Assembly (NCBI GenBank): GCA_965603495.1
Contig: CBFDDF010000002.1
Span: 186,001-250,000 of the forward strand
Direction: 5' to 3'
Source of the DNA: Thiomicrorhabdus sp965603495
Lineage (GTDB): Bacteria; Pseudomonadota; Gammaproteobacteria; Thiomicrospirales; Thiomicrospiraceae
DNA length: 64,000 nucleotides
The stretch's first letter is position 1; each line of letters begins with the position of its first letter. Made by a program: the position numbers and the translations under genes. Shown here in pieces: positions 24,493-32,846 of the stretch. The notes below the pieces were generated by a model that was not told the origin of the DNA, did no database searches, and was given only the letters and a program-made list of their open reading frames with translations.

Positions 24493-25689
24493 TTAATCTT
24501 GTTTGATTAAGCCATCTTTTCTAAACATGTCACGAATACCACGTATCGCCTGACGAGTACGATGTTCGTTTTCGATTAAGCCAAAACGCACATGGTCATC
24601 ACCGTAATCACCAAATCCAACACCGGGTGAAACCGCAACTTTCGCATCGGTTAACAATTTCTTAGAAAATTCAATTGAACCCATCGCCTTATATTCTTCA
24701 GGGATGGGAGCCCAAAGAAACATAGTGGCCTTCGGCGGCACAACAGGCCAGCCAATAGAATTCAAGCCATCACAAAGTACATCTCGACGGACCTTATACA
24801 TATCACAGATTTCTTGCACACACTCTTGCGGACCTTCTAAAGCGGCAATTGCGGCGACCTGAATCGGTGTAAAAGTACCGTAATCTAAGTATGACTTAAT
24901 GCGTTTAAGGGCATTGACTAAGGTCGGATTACCCACCATAAAGCCAACACGCCAACCAGGCATATTGTAACTTTTAGATAAGGTATAAAACTCAACCGCG
25001 ATGTCTTTAGCACCTTCCACTTGCATAATAGATGGGGCGACATAACCATCAAACACGATATCAGCATAGGCTAAATCATGAATAACCCAAATATTGTGCT
25101 CTTTAGCGATGGCAATGACTCTTTCAAAAAACTCTAACTCAACAGTTTGAGTCGTTGGATTGCCAGGAAAGTTTAAAATTAACATTTTTGGTTTAGGCCA
25201 TGATTCTTTAATCGCTTTTTCAAGCTCTTCAAAGAAATCAACATCCGGTGTCATCTTCACGTGGCGTACATCGGCACCGGCAATCACAAATCCAAAAGGA
25301 TGGATTGGATAAGCTGGATTAGGCACTAAAACGGTATCCCCCTTGTCAACCGTTGCCATGGCGAGATGCGCTAAACCTTCTTTAGAACCGATGGTTACAA
25401 CCGCTTCAGTTTCATAATCGAGCTCAACATCAAATTTGGTTTTATACCAGTTACAGATTGCTTTGCGTAAACGTGGAATACCCTGAGAGACTGAATAACG
25501 GTGGGTTCCTTCACGTTGAACGACCTCAATCAGCTTGTCGACGATGTGTTTAGGTGTATCTTGATCCGGATTTCCCATCCCAAAATCAATGATATCTTCC
25601 CCTCTGCGGCGGGCTTCTGCTTTTAACTCTCCAACAATGTTAAACACATAAGGAGGAAGTCTGTTTATTCTTTGAAAATCGTCTGACAC
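24493..25689 (-). CDS. alaC: Alanine-synthesising aminotransferase AlaC
   Basis: Class I/II pyridoxal-phosphate aminotransferase of 398 residues converting pyruvate and glutamate to alanine. The cofactor lysine is K239 in YTLSKSYNMPGWRVGFM, a stretch typical of AlaC; other landmarks are GMGNPDQDTPKHIV, YSVSQGIPRLRKAI, and ILNFPGNPTTQTV. The length and the alaC-hom-thrC order match other gammaproteobacteria, and a role in aspartate-family metabolism through transamination is the natural alternative. It is divergent from the Mth938-domain gene with a 227-base gap. Confidence 0.92.
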   Translation of the reverse strand: MSDDFQRINRLPPYVFNIVGELKAEARRRGEDIIDFGMGNPDQDTPKHIVDKLIEVVQREGTHRYSVSQGIPRLRKAICNWYKTKFDVELDYETEAVVTIGSKEGLAHLAMATVDKGDTVLVPNPAYPIHPFGFVIAGADVRHVKMTPDVDFFEELEKAIKESWPKPKMLILNFPGNPTTQTVELEFFERVIAIAKEHNIWVIHDLAYADIVFDGYVAPSIMQVEGAKDIAVEFYTLSKSYNMPGWRVGFMVGNPTLVNALKRIKSYLDYGTFTPIQVAAIAALEGPQECVQEICDMYKVRRDVLCDGLNSIGWPVVPPKATMFLWAPIPEEYKAMGSIEFSKKLLTDAKVAVSPGVGFGDYGDDHVRFGLIENEHRTRQAIRGIRDMFRKDGLIKQD

Positions 25690-25916
25690 GATGGGTAGCC
25701 TTCAATAATTTTACAGTGTTACCTAAGTCGAACTCTAAACCGATTCGCTGTTTGGCAACACAGACATAAGGGGATTTTATTAAAGGAATAATGATACAGC
25801 ATCATTTTTTTTCGTCAATTGAAAAAGCGGCTAAAAACCGCTTTAATAGCGCGATTAATTTACATTTAAGGCCAGGCTCTTTGTTAAGATACAAGCCTAC
25901 ATAAGGATAATCTTTA

Positions 25917-26291
25917 ATGAAGTTTACAGAACACCGAGATTCGAACGTATTTGCTGTCAAACATTATGAACCAGGCCTAGTCAAAGTAAATAATTTAACG
26001 TTTACGGAAAGTTGTTTTATTACTCAGTTTACGACTGAAAGTGAATGGCCGTGCGACGCCATAGAAAACCTGAATACTGACCTTCTTGATCTGCTGCTAG
26101 CAACAAAATCAGAGGTGATTATTTTAGGGACCGGTGACAAACAAGTATTTCCAGAACCCAAGCTATTTGCTTATTGCGCATCGAAAGGCGTTGGATTGGA
26201 AGTCATGGCGAATGATGCGGCTTGTCGAACTTATAATGTTCTGACAACCGAAGACAGAGATGTTGTGCTCGCTCTGGTAATGTCAGCCTAA
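25917..26291 (+). CDS. Mth938-like domain protein
   Basis: A 124-residue single-domain protein of the Mth938/DUF498 fold (related to mitochondrial NDUFAF3). Typical blocks are a strand-rich start, FTESCFITQFTTESEWP, LLDLLLATKSEVIILGTGDKQVFPEPKLFAYCASKGVGLEVM in several strands and helices, and ACRTYNVLTTEDRDVVLAL at the end. AAGGA precedes the ATG. The family has no settled function in bacteria; it often neighbours alaC/hom, as here. A one-mismatch palindrome copy (ACCAGGCCTAGT, 25970-25981) is in frame and encodes EPGLV near residue 19. Confidence 0.85.
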   Translation: MKFTEHRDSNVFAVKHYEPGLVKVNNLTFTESCFITQFTTESEWPCDAIENLNTDLLDLLLATKSEVIILGTGDKQVFPEPKLFAYCASKGVGLEVMANDAACRTYNVLTTEDRDVVLALVMSA

Positions 26292-26395
26292 ATTACCATC
26301 CTATTAAGCCATCCTCATTATCTGATACTGATAGCTTAAGACATTCCAACATGAATGTTTAAGGATTTACCTTAACGTTTTTACTTTGTAATGAA

Positions 26396-27253
26396 TTACT
26401 TCTTCAGGACTTTACGAATGTCGATTTTTCGACCTTGATATCTCGCTTCTAAATAGAGTTTAGGTTTTGCAGTATTACCGGTAGCGCCCATGAGAGCTAT
26501 CTGCTGACCTCGCTCCACTCTATCCCCTTCCTTAACCAACAAAGCGCTGTTATGTGCATAGATCGACATATAATCATCATCATGTTTTATGACGACCATC
26601 CAACCATAGTTGATAATGCCATTACCTGCATACACGACATTTCCTGGCGCAACGGTTGCCACTGCTTGTCCGGGTAAACCGTAAACCTCTAACACCGACA
26701 AGCCTGCTGAATCCCGAATAAAGCGATGGTCAAGTTTTGAATGCATGGGCCATTGCCATTTAGAAGATTTAGACCTCACTATAGACTTTTTCTGACTGGC
26801 CGATTTTTTCGAAGTACTCACGGAACGGCTTGCTGCAGTTGCGGTGGTTGATAGAGGACTGCCAGAAACATATCGTGGTTGGCTATTTTGCTTAACTTTC
26901 TTCTGGGGCTGGGCAATTACCGCATCCCCAATGGGCATTGTCAATTCTTGTTTAACATAAATAAAGTAAGGCGGGAGCAAGTCATTGGCTTTGGCCAAGG
27001 CTTGCATGCTGACTTGGCACTGCACGGCGATATCACTTAAGGTATCGCCAGAAACTACTTTATAGTAAGGCTTACATTGAGACGAGCGTTTCTCAGATGA
27101 ATGAACACTTGGTGAAGCATTTGTTAAACCACTTCTTGCATCGTACTTCAAAGGGGAACTACAACCACTCAAAAACGATCCTACAAGGATTACTCCACAG
27201 GCGTTAAAAACGCGAACATTCACCAATGAAATTAACACAGACAAAAAACTCAT
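26396..27253 (-). CDS. nlpD: NlpD-like lipoprotein with LysM and degenerate LytM domains
   Basis: Outer-membrane lipoprotein expected to activate a septal amidase during daughter-cell separation. The start at 27253 follows AAGGAA; a GTG five codons upstream lacks a site. A lipobox LSGC places the acylated Cys at about residue 31. A LysM domain (YKVVSGDTLSDIAVQC through ELTMP) binds peptidoglycan; after a Ser/Lys-rich linker comes a LytM domain with YAHNSALLVKEGDRVERGQQIALMG. The metal-binding HxxxD and HxH residues of active endopeptidases are not present (LYLEAR replaces the usual LHFE-type end), consistent with a non-catalytic activator. The order surE-pcm-yqaA-nlpD supports the identity, rpoS not being adjacent. 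Confidence 0.88.
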   Translation of the reverse strand: MSFLSVLISLVNVRVFNACGVILVGSFLSGCSSPLKYDARSGLTNASPSVHSSEKRSSQCKPYYKVVSGDTLSDIAVQCQVSMQALAKANDLLPPYFIYVKQELTMPIGDAVIAQPQKKVKQNSQPRYVSGSPLSTTATAASRSVSTSKKSASQKKSIVRSKSSKWQWPMHSKLDHRFIRDSAGLSVLEVYGLPGQAVATVAPGNVVYAGNGIINYGWMVVIKHDDDYMSIYAHNSALLVKEGDRVERGQQIALMGATGNTAKPKLYLEARYQGRKIDIRKVLKK

Positions 27254-27352
27254 AGATTCCTTCAACACTTACTCAATTTATTAGATTTAACTTGTTTAGG
27301 TTTTTAGCAAGAATTGTGGGCCCCGAGAGACCCACAACATCCATTCGTACGC

Positions 27353-27928
27353 TTAATATTTACTCAAAAGGTAGAGTACCAATAAAAGCACAAAGCCCCA
27401 ACCCAACCAGTCAACCCATTTACGAATTGAAGCTTCCATTTTCGCACCGCCCCACTTCATTAGCCCCGCTACCAAATAAAACCGCGCACCGCGACCGATT
27501 AAAGACGCGACCATAAATGGCAATAATGCCATACTCGTTGCGCCTGCGGTAATGGTAAATAACTTATAAGGGACTGGACTAAATCCAGCGATAAAGATAA
27601 TCCAAACCCCATACTCTGCAAAAAATTGTTGGACTTGTTCCATTCTATGGCTGTAACCAATGGATTCGATCAACGGCAACACCAAATCAATTGCCCAATA
27701 ACCAATGGCATAACCCAACAGCCCACCCAATAATGAAAAAATCGTCGTCAGCCAAGCGTAATAAAAGGCTTTTTGAGGGGTCGCCAAACTCATTGGCATC
27801 AACATCACATCGGGTGGAATCGGAAAAAATGAAGATTCTGCAAAACTCATCCCACTTAAGTACCAAGTTGCTTTAGGATGTCTCGCCCAATTTAAAGCTT
27901 TATCGTAGAGGCTTGTAAATAACTTCAA
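27353..27928 (-). CDS. YqaA-type DedA/VTT-domain membrane protein
   Basis: A 191-residue integral-membrane protein of the YqaA branch of the DedA/SNARE-associated family, members of which are implicated in membrane lipid homeostasis. Signatures are MSFAESSFFPIPPDVMLMPM, GYAIGYWAIDLVLP, and FIAGFSPVPYKLFTITAGATSM, followed by RGARFYLVAGLM. Four or five membrane-associated segments are visible. It overlaps pcm by four bases (ATGA), indicating coupled translation in the surE-pcm-yqaA-nlpD series. Exact transport activity is not known. Confidence 0.88.
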   Translation of the reverse strand: MKLFTSLYDKALNWARHPKATWYLSGMSFAESSFFPIPPDVMLMPMSLATPQKAFYYAWLTTIFSLLGGLLGYAIGYWAIDLVLPLIESIGYSHRMEQVQQFFAEYGVWIIFIAGFSPVPYKLFTITAGATSMALLPFMVASLIGRGARFYLVAGLMKWGGAKMEASIRKWVDWLGWGFVLLLVLYLLSKY

Positions 27929-28674
27929 TTTTCAATTCCTTGTTTCATCGGAACAAACATCACTTCACCTAAGCAGGTTTTACGGATGCCTTCTGTGGTT
28001 TTTTCAAATCCAAAAAGTAGCTGCTTCTCTTCACCCAGTGGCATCACTAAACGACCGCCGACCTTTAATTGTTGAAGTAGCTCTTGGGGTAATTCTGCTG
28101 GCGATGCTGCGGAGATAATGGCATCAAACTGTGGGGCTTGTGAGCGACTGAAAGCCCCCTGAGGCTGATCGTTTGGCCATCCCCAGTGACCATCACTGAT
28201 TTCATATTGAATATTATCTAATGCAAGTCGAGACAAGACTCCTTGTGCACGCTCAGACAGTGGGGCTATTCGCTCAACTGTAAAAATCTCATTTGCAAGC
28301 AGAGCCAGAATGGCCGTTTGATAACCCGACCCCGTGCCAATTTCAAGCACAGTTTTAATAGGTTGCTGTGCAACGTTTGCAAATAACCACTGAGTCATTT
28401 TTCCGACAACCCAAGGCTGAGAAATCGTTTGTCCATAACCAATCGGTAACGCGGTATCTTCATATGAGCGACTGGACATTGCCTCATCCAAAAACAGATG
28501 CCTAGGGACGACTCGCATAACCTCCAAAACAGTTTGATCTGTCACTCCGAGCTCAATTAAGCGTGTAATCAGGCGGTTGCGAGTACGCTGAGAGGTCATC
28601 CCAACCCCTTGATACTGCTCAAAGGCAGCATTCGGGTAAATTAATTGGGTTTCTTTTTGGTGAATGACAGTCAT
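27925..28674 (-). CDS. pcm: Protein-L-isoaspartate O-methyltransferase
   Basis: SAM-dependent repair enzyme that methylates isoaspartyl residues in aged proteins. The 249-residue sequence has the substrate motif YEDTALPIGYGQTISQPWVVGKM and the SAM-binding segment VLEIGTGSGYQTAILAL, followed by FDAIISAASPAELPQELLQQLKVGGRLVMPLG. It has an N-terminal extension of about 25 residues relative to the shortest family forms. It lies between surE and yqaA, the standard gammaproteobacterial stress cluster, with a 35-base gap from surE. Confidence 0.95.
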   Translation of the reverse strand: MTVIHQKETQLIYPNAAFEQYQGVGMTSQRTRNRLITRLIELGVTDQTVLEVMRVVPRHLFLDEAMSSRSYEDTALPIGYGQTISQPWVVGKMTQWLFANVAQQPIKTVLEIGTGSGYQTAILALLANEIFTVERIAPLSERAQGVLSRLALDNIQYEISDGHWGWPNDQPQGAFSRSQAPQFDAIISAASPAELPQELLQQLKVGGRLVMPLGEEKQLLFGFEKTTEGIRKTCLGEVMFVPMKQGIEN

Positions 28675-28709
28675 AGAGAATGGTTTCCAATGGACATTTT
28701 CATAAAATT

Positions 28710-29483
28710 CTAATAGTTCTCAGCCCAGTCAGATAACTGATTCATCATTTCATAATGGGTTAAATCAATTTTAAGCGGTGTGATAGAGGCATAGCCTGAT
28801 TCTACGGCATGGAAGTCTGTGCCTTCCCCTGCATCAGAGGCACTACCTGCTGGGCCTATCCAGTAAATAGGCAAACCCCGCGGGTCATTCTGCTTAACGA
28901 CGGGTTCAGAAACATGACGTTTCCCTAAGCGGGTCACCTTCACACCCTTTAAAGCCTCTAAAGGAATATCAGGAACATTAATATTGATAATCGTATCGCT
29001 ACTTAAAGTCATATTTGGCATCTGTTTTAAAAAATTAACCAAAACATGTGCAGCGGTTGCAAAGTTCTGATCTCCACAGAGTGAAATCGCGATAGAGGGC
29101 TTACCTAAAAAACGCCCCTCTGTAGCGGCTGCAACTGTACCAGAGTAAATGACATCATCCCCCATATTCGCACCAGCATTGATTCCTGAAAGCACAATAT
29201 CCGGCTGATAACCCAGCCCACCATTCACCCCTAGATGGACACAGTCAGTCGGCGTACCATTGACACTGTAAACCTGGCAGTTTGGTGAACTGTTAGCCAC
29301 GGTATGAGAATGCAATCTCAGAGGCTCAAGTAACGTTAAGGAGTTACTCGCAGCACTTCGGTTACGTTCTGGTGCCATAATGACTAAACTCTGAAACTGA
29401 ACTTCTTGTTGAAGTGTTTCAAATAACTGTTGAATTCCTGGCGCAAAATAACCATCATCATTGGAGAGTAATATTTTCATCAT
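28710..29483 (-). CDS. surE: 5'-nucleotidase SurE
   Basis: Divalent-metal-dependent phosphatase acting on nucleoside 5'- and 3'-monophosphates and short polyphosphates. The 257-residue protein shows the metal-binding DD pair in ILLSNDDGYFAPGI (D9/D10), the RNRSAASNSLTL loop, GTPTDCVHLGV, and DIVLSGINAGANMGDDVIYSGTVAAA split over two motifs. The first of two adjacent Met codons is given as the start. It leads the surE-pcm-yqaA-nlpD series and is divergent from the Smr-domain gene across 103 bases, which must hold both promoters. Confidence 0.95.
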   Translation of the reverse strand: MMKILLSNDDGYFAPGIQQLFETLQQEVQFQSLVIMAPERNRSAASNSLTLLEPLRLHSHTVANSSPNCQVYSVNGTPTDCVHLGVNGGLGYQPDIVLSGINAGANMGDDVIYSGTVAAATEGRFLGKPSIAISLCGDQNFATAAHVLVNFLKQMPNMTLSSDTIININVPDIPLEALKGVKVTRLGKRHVSEPVVKQNDPRGLPIYWIGPAGSASDAGEGTDFHAVESGYASITPLKIDLTHYEMMNQLSDWAENY

Positions 29484-29586
29484 GTAGAATAGAACCTTTG
29501 GCGGACTTTGACGCTTACTTATATAGCTATATAGGCGTTAAAATTTAAATTTACATAAAAGCTTGAAGAATTATATAGTCTCAAAG

Positions 29587-30141
29587 ATGACAGAAGAAGA
29601 TAAATCCACATTTCTCTCGGCCGTGACGGATGTTGCCCCTTTAAAAAAAGGCAACACCACAGCACAATACAGCCCAAAAAAGCTACAGCAAAAGACTCTG
29701 TCGACTTTACAGAAGTTGAGAAAAAAACAACACGAACAACGCCATTATGGATCAATAGAAACGCGACAGAACGATGGTCTCTCTGACCCTGTTGGGGCCT
29801 TTGAAAGTCTGTTCTATCATCAAAAAGGCATCCGTTTACAAGAGCTTTCCAAATTGAAAAAAGGCGATTTTCAGGTCTCTTCTGAACTCGATCTTCATGG
29901 ACTGACTCTTGATGATGCTAGAACAGTCATGCATGAATTTATCAGCGAGGCTTATCACCTTAAACAACGCTACATCCGCATAATACATGGCAAAGGCTAT
30001 AATTCCAGGGATGAGTATCCTGCGCTTAAAAACCTAGTGAATCAAGAATTGAAAACATTAAAAGCTGTTATCGCTTTTAGTAGTGCTCCAGTCAGAAATG
30101 GCGGGACAGGTGCCGTGAATGTTTTCCTAAAGGCACAATAA
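29587..30141 (+). CDS. Smr-domain protein (SmrA/YdaL-like)
   Basis: Small MutS-related (Smr) protein of 184 residues, a family with DNA-nicking endonuclease activity. The N-terminal half (1-95) is charged and typical of proteobacterial SmrA; the Smr domain begins at SSELDLHGLTLDDARTVM (the LDLHG motif) and continues through IRIIHGKGYNS (the HGKG motif) to APVRNGGTGAVNVFL. I start it at the ATG at 29587; an upstream TTG at 29563 is open but has no ribosome-binding site and adds an atypical segment. It converges on ftsB. Confidence 0.85.
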   Translation: MTEEDKSTFLSAVTDVAPLKKGNTTAQYSPKKLQQKTLSTLQKLRKKQHEQRHYGSIETRQNDGLSDPVGAFESLFYHQKGIRLQELSKLKKGDFQVSSELDLHGLTLDDARTVMHEFISEAYHLKQRYIRIIHGKGYNSRDEYPALKNLVNQELKTLKAVIAFSSAPVRNGGTGAVNVFLKAQ

Positions 30142-30232
30142 TCTTTTTTATGAAAAAAAGAACGTGACTTCAGACAGATGAAGTAAATGTTTAACAGCCT
30201 GAAATTTCAGGTGCATTTGAACAAATTAAAGG

Positions 30233-30571
30233 CTATTGAGAACCTACCAGGCCTGGTAGATTAGACATTTCACCAGAAACATCATCCTGCTTTGCTGATT
30301 TAAGTTCAATCACATTAATAAACACCTCATCCTGCTTGACCATTCCAAGTGTTTGCCTCGCGATGGTTTCAATTGAAGCCGTGTCAGACTGTAAATCTTT
30401 CACTTGCTGTACAAGCTGAGCATTCACCAAACGTTGTTCTTCAAGTGAAATCTCTAGTGTTTTCAACTGTTCCTGTAACGCAAAAAGCTCGCCAAGCCCC
30501 CCTTCAGAGGACAATAAGCGAGCTTGTAAAATCAGAATGAGAAAAGCTAATCCAAGATAAATCTTTTTCAC
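30233..30571 (-). CDS. ftsB: Cell division protein FtsB
   Basis: Bitopic inner-membrane divisome protein that complexes with FtsL and FtsQ. The 112 residues have an N-terminal membrane helix (about 3-17), a periplasmic coiled coil (about 28-68, LFALQEQLKTLEISLEEQRLVNAQLVQQV in sections) and the conserved IARQTLGMVKQDEVFINV. It follows eno by 32 bases, completing the gammaproteobacterial pyrG-kdsA-eno-ftsB order. The last residues NLPGLVG are encoded by a full palindrome copy at 30246-30257, which sits only 13 bases from the stop in the convergent gap with the Smr gene. Confidence 0.9.
   Translation of the reverse strand: MKKIYLGLAFLILILQARLLSSEGGLGELFALQEQLKTLEISLEEQRLVNAQLVQQVKDLQSDTASIETIARQTLGMVKQDEVFINVIELKSAKQDDVSGEMSNLPGLVGSQ
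30246..30257. repeat. Dispersed palindrome ACCAGGCCTGGT, copy at the ftsB 3' end
   Basis: Exact 12-mer in the last codons of ftsB, read CTA CCA GGC CTG GTA GGT, giving LPGLVG. The frame differs from the QAW copies, so selection is on DNA, not on a peptide. It lies close to the convergent smr gene and could assist termination. Confidence 0.85.
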
Positions 30572-30603
30572 TGAGCTTTCCTTTTGATCATCTTCTTTTG
30601 AGT

Positions 30604-31890
30604 TTACTTTTTCAAGTTATAGAAAGCGTCCATTCCTGGATAGACCGCATCTGCACCAAGTGCTTCTTCGATACGGATCAATTGATTGTATTTAGCAATA
30701 CGGTCTGTACGAGAAAGTGAACCAGTTTTGATTTGACCTGCACCAGTTGCAACCGCAATATCCGCGATAACCGTATCTTCTGTTTCACCAGAGCGGTGAG
30801 AAATAACGGCCGTGTAACCCGCTTCTTTCGCCATACGAATCGCTTCGAAGGTCTCTGTCAAAGTACCGATTTGGTTGATTTTGATTAAAATAGAGTTAGC
30901 AATCTTCTTATCAATTCCTTCTTTCAGAATTTTAGGGTTTGTAACAAACAAATCATCGCCAACGATCTGTAGACGGTGGCCATCTTTTTCAGTTTGGTAT
31001 TTGAAACCATCCCAATCAGACTCGTCTAAACCGTCTTCAATTGAGATAATTGGGTATTTATCAACCCAGCTAGATAATAGATCAACCATCTCTTTAGACG
31101 TTAACTTTTTGTCTTCAGAACCTAGGTAGTACATACCATCTTTATAAAGCTCAGAGGATGCAGCATCCATTGCAATCATAATGTCTTTACCAGCAACATA
31201 ACCTGCATTTTCAATCGCTTCAAGAATCACTGTAATGGCTTCTTCGTTCGACTTAAGATCTGGTGCAAAACCACCTTCATCACCAACTGCCGTGTTATAA
31301 CCCTTCTTACTTAATACTGACTTAAGTTCATGGAAGATTTCAGAACCGTAACGAATCGCTTCAGAAATGGTTGGCGCGCCAACAGGAACAATCATGAACT
31401 CTTGAAAGTCTACTGAGTTATCAGCATGTTCACCACCATTGATGATATTCATCATAGGCACTGGCATTTGGTAATTATCCGTCTTAAGGTAGGCAAATAA
31501 AGGCAAACCTTTTGATGCCGCAGCTGCTTGAGCTGTTGCAATAGACACCGCTAGGATTGCGTTCGCACCTAAACGAGCCTTGTTATGAGTACCATCAAGG
31601 TCGATCATGATTTGATCGATTGCAGCTTGATTCGTTGCATCTTGACCGATTAAAGCTGTTTTAATGTCATTTTTGATATTGTTAACCGCTGTTAAAACAC
31701 CCTTGCCGCCATAGCGAGACTTATCACCATCACGTAATTCGATTGCTTCACGAGAACCTGTAGAAGCCCCTGATGGAGAAATACCACGTCCAAAAGAACC
31801 ATCTTCAAGGATTACATCTGCTTCAACAGTTGGATTGCCACGAGAATCGATTACTTCACGTGCTTTAATATCTTTAATTAATGATGACAT
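30604..31890 (-). CDS. eno: Enolase
   Basis: Interconverts 2-phosphoglycerate and phosphoenolpyruvate and is a degradosome partner in many gammaproteobacteria. The 428-residue sequence is highly conserved: GNPTVEADVILEDGSFGRG, SGASTGSREAIELRDGD, the KGYNTAVGDEGGFAPDL loop, SIEDGLDESDWDG and SHRSGETEDTVIADIAVA, the family signature region. It sits between kdsA (102-base gap) and ftsB, and is surely essential. Codon use looks cleaner and its code richer in common codons than neighbours, as expected for a highly expressed gene. Confidence 0.98.
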   Translation of the reverse strand: MSSLIKDIKAREVIDSRGNPTVEADVILEDGSFGRGISPSGASTGSREAIELRDGDKSRYGGKGVLTAVNNIKNDIKTALIGQDATNQAAIDQIMIDLDGTHNKARLGANAILAVSIATAQAAAASKGLPLFAYLKTDNYQMPVPMMNIINGGEHADNSVDFQEFMIVPVGAPTISEAIRYGSEIFHELKSVLSKKGYNTAVGDEGGFAPDLKSNEEAITVILEAIENAGYVAGKDIMIAMDAASSELYKDGMYYLGSEDKKLTSKEMVDLLSSWVDKYPIISIEDGLDESDWDGFKYQTEKDGHRLQIVGDDLFVTNPKILKEGIDKKIANSILIKINQIGTLTETFEAIRMAKEAGYTAVISHRSGETEDTVIADIAVATGAGQIKTGSLSRTDRIAKYNQLIRIEEALGADAVYPGMDAFYNLKK

Positions 31891-31992
31891 TTTTGATTTC
31901 CTATTAAACTTATATTGCTAAAATTTTTAAACTCTGTCTATCTTACTATCAGATTATGACAATGCAGTGACACTAAAAGTCACTCACTGCAT

Positions 31993-32832
31993 TTAATCTC
32001 TTAAGGTATCTTCAATAAAACCGTACTGTTTAACCACGTCATCTAAAGCTTTCATGGTTTCCAGTAAAGGTTTTAGGTTACCTAATGGCCACATATTTGG
32101 ACCGTCACTCAATGCTTTATCAGGATTAGGGTGGGTTTCCATAAAGATACCTGAAATCCCTGCTGCAATCGCTGCACGCGCTAAAACCGGGACCATTTCA
32201 CGCTGACCGCCAGATGTTGTGCCATTCCCTCCAGGTTGCTGTACGGAATGCGTTGCATCAAATACCACGGGACAACCCGTGCTACGCATTGAAGCCAATC
32301 CACGCATATCTGAAACAAGCGTGTTATAGCCGAAAGAGGTACCACGGTCACAAACCATGATATTTTCATTACCGACTTCACGTGCTTTGGCAACCACTTG
32401 GTCCATATCCCAAGGTGCTTGGAACTGCCCTTTTTTGATATTTACAGGAATGCCTTGACGACAGACGTTTTGAATAAAGTTAGTTTGACGGACTAAAAAT
32501 GCTGGGGTTTGCATGACATCAACAACCGAAGCAACTTCATCTAAAGGTGAGTCTTCATGGACATCCGTTAAAACAGGCACGCCAATTTCATCTTTTACTT
32601 TCTGCAGAATACGCAAACCTTCTTCAACCCCAAGCCCTCTAAAGCTCGCCGTTGAAGAACGGTTGGCTTTGTCATATGAGGACTTATAGATAAAAGGAAT
32701 GCCTAATGCAGCCGTCATCTCTTTTAATTGACCAGCAGTGTCGAGCGCCATCTGCTCTGACTCGATTACGCATGGGCCCGCTATTAAAAATAACGGTTGA
32801 TCAATTCCAACATTAAAACCACATAATTTCAT
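31993..32832 (-). CDS. kdsA: KDO-8-phosphate synthase
   Basis: Condenses phosphoenolpyruvate with arabinose-5-phosphate to make KDO-8-phosphate for the lipopolysaccharide inner core. The 279 residues show LFLIAGPCVIESEQMALDTA, YKSSYDKANRSS, GVPVLTDVHE, INIKKGQFQAPWDM-like VNIKKGQFQAPWDM, and FDATHSVQQPGGNGTTSGGQRE. It is 14 bases downstream of pyrG on the minus strand and followed by eno. Metal dependence class (metal-free or metal-dependent) cannot be settled by eye; a Cys at the IAGPC position is present but common to both types. Confidence 0.97.
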   Translation of the reverse strand: MKLCGFNVGIDQPLFLIAGPCVIESEQMALDTAGQLKEMTAALGIPFIYKSSYDKANRSSTASFRGLGVEEGLRILQKVKDEIGVPVLTDVHEDSPLDEVASVVDVMQTPAFLVRQTNFIQNVCRQGIPVNIKKGQFQAPWDMDQVVAKAREVGNENIMVCDRGTSFGYNTLVSDMRGLASMRSTGCPVVFDATHSVQQPGGNGTTSGGQREMVPVLARAAIAAGISGIFMETHPNPDKALSDGPNMWPLGNLKPLLETMKALDDVVKQYGFIEDTLRD

Positions 32833-32846
32833 TTTATATCCGTTCC

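Noticed and set aside
25824..25844. AAAGCGG/CCGCTTT hairpin upstream of the Mth938-domain gene
   Set aside because: It lies between divergent genes where no terminator is expected and lacks a T tract; likely chance or a weak regulatory hairpin.
27315..27336. TGTGGG/CCCACA inverted repeat between nlpD and yqaA as terminator
   Set aside because: Stem is six or seven pairs with no T run on the transcribed strand and the two genes appear co-transcribed.
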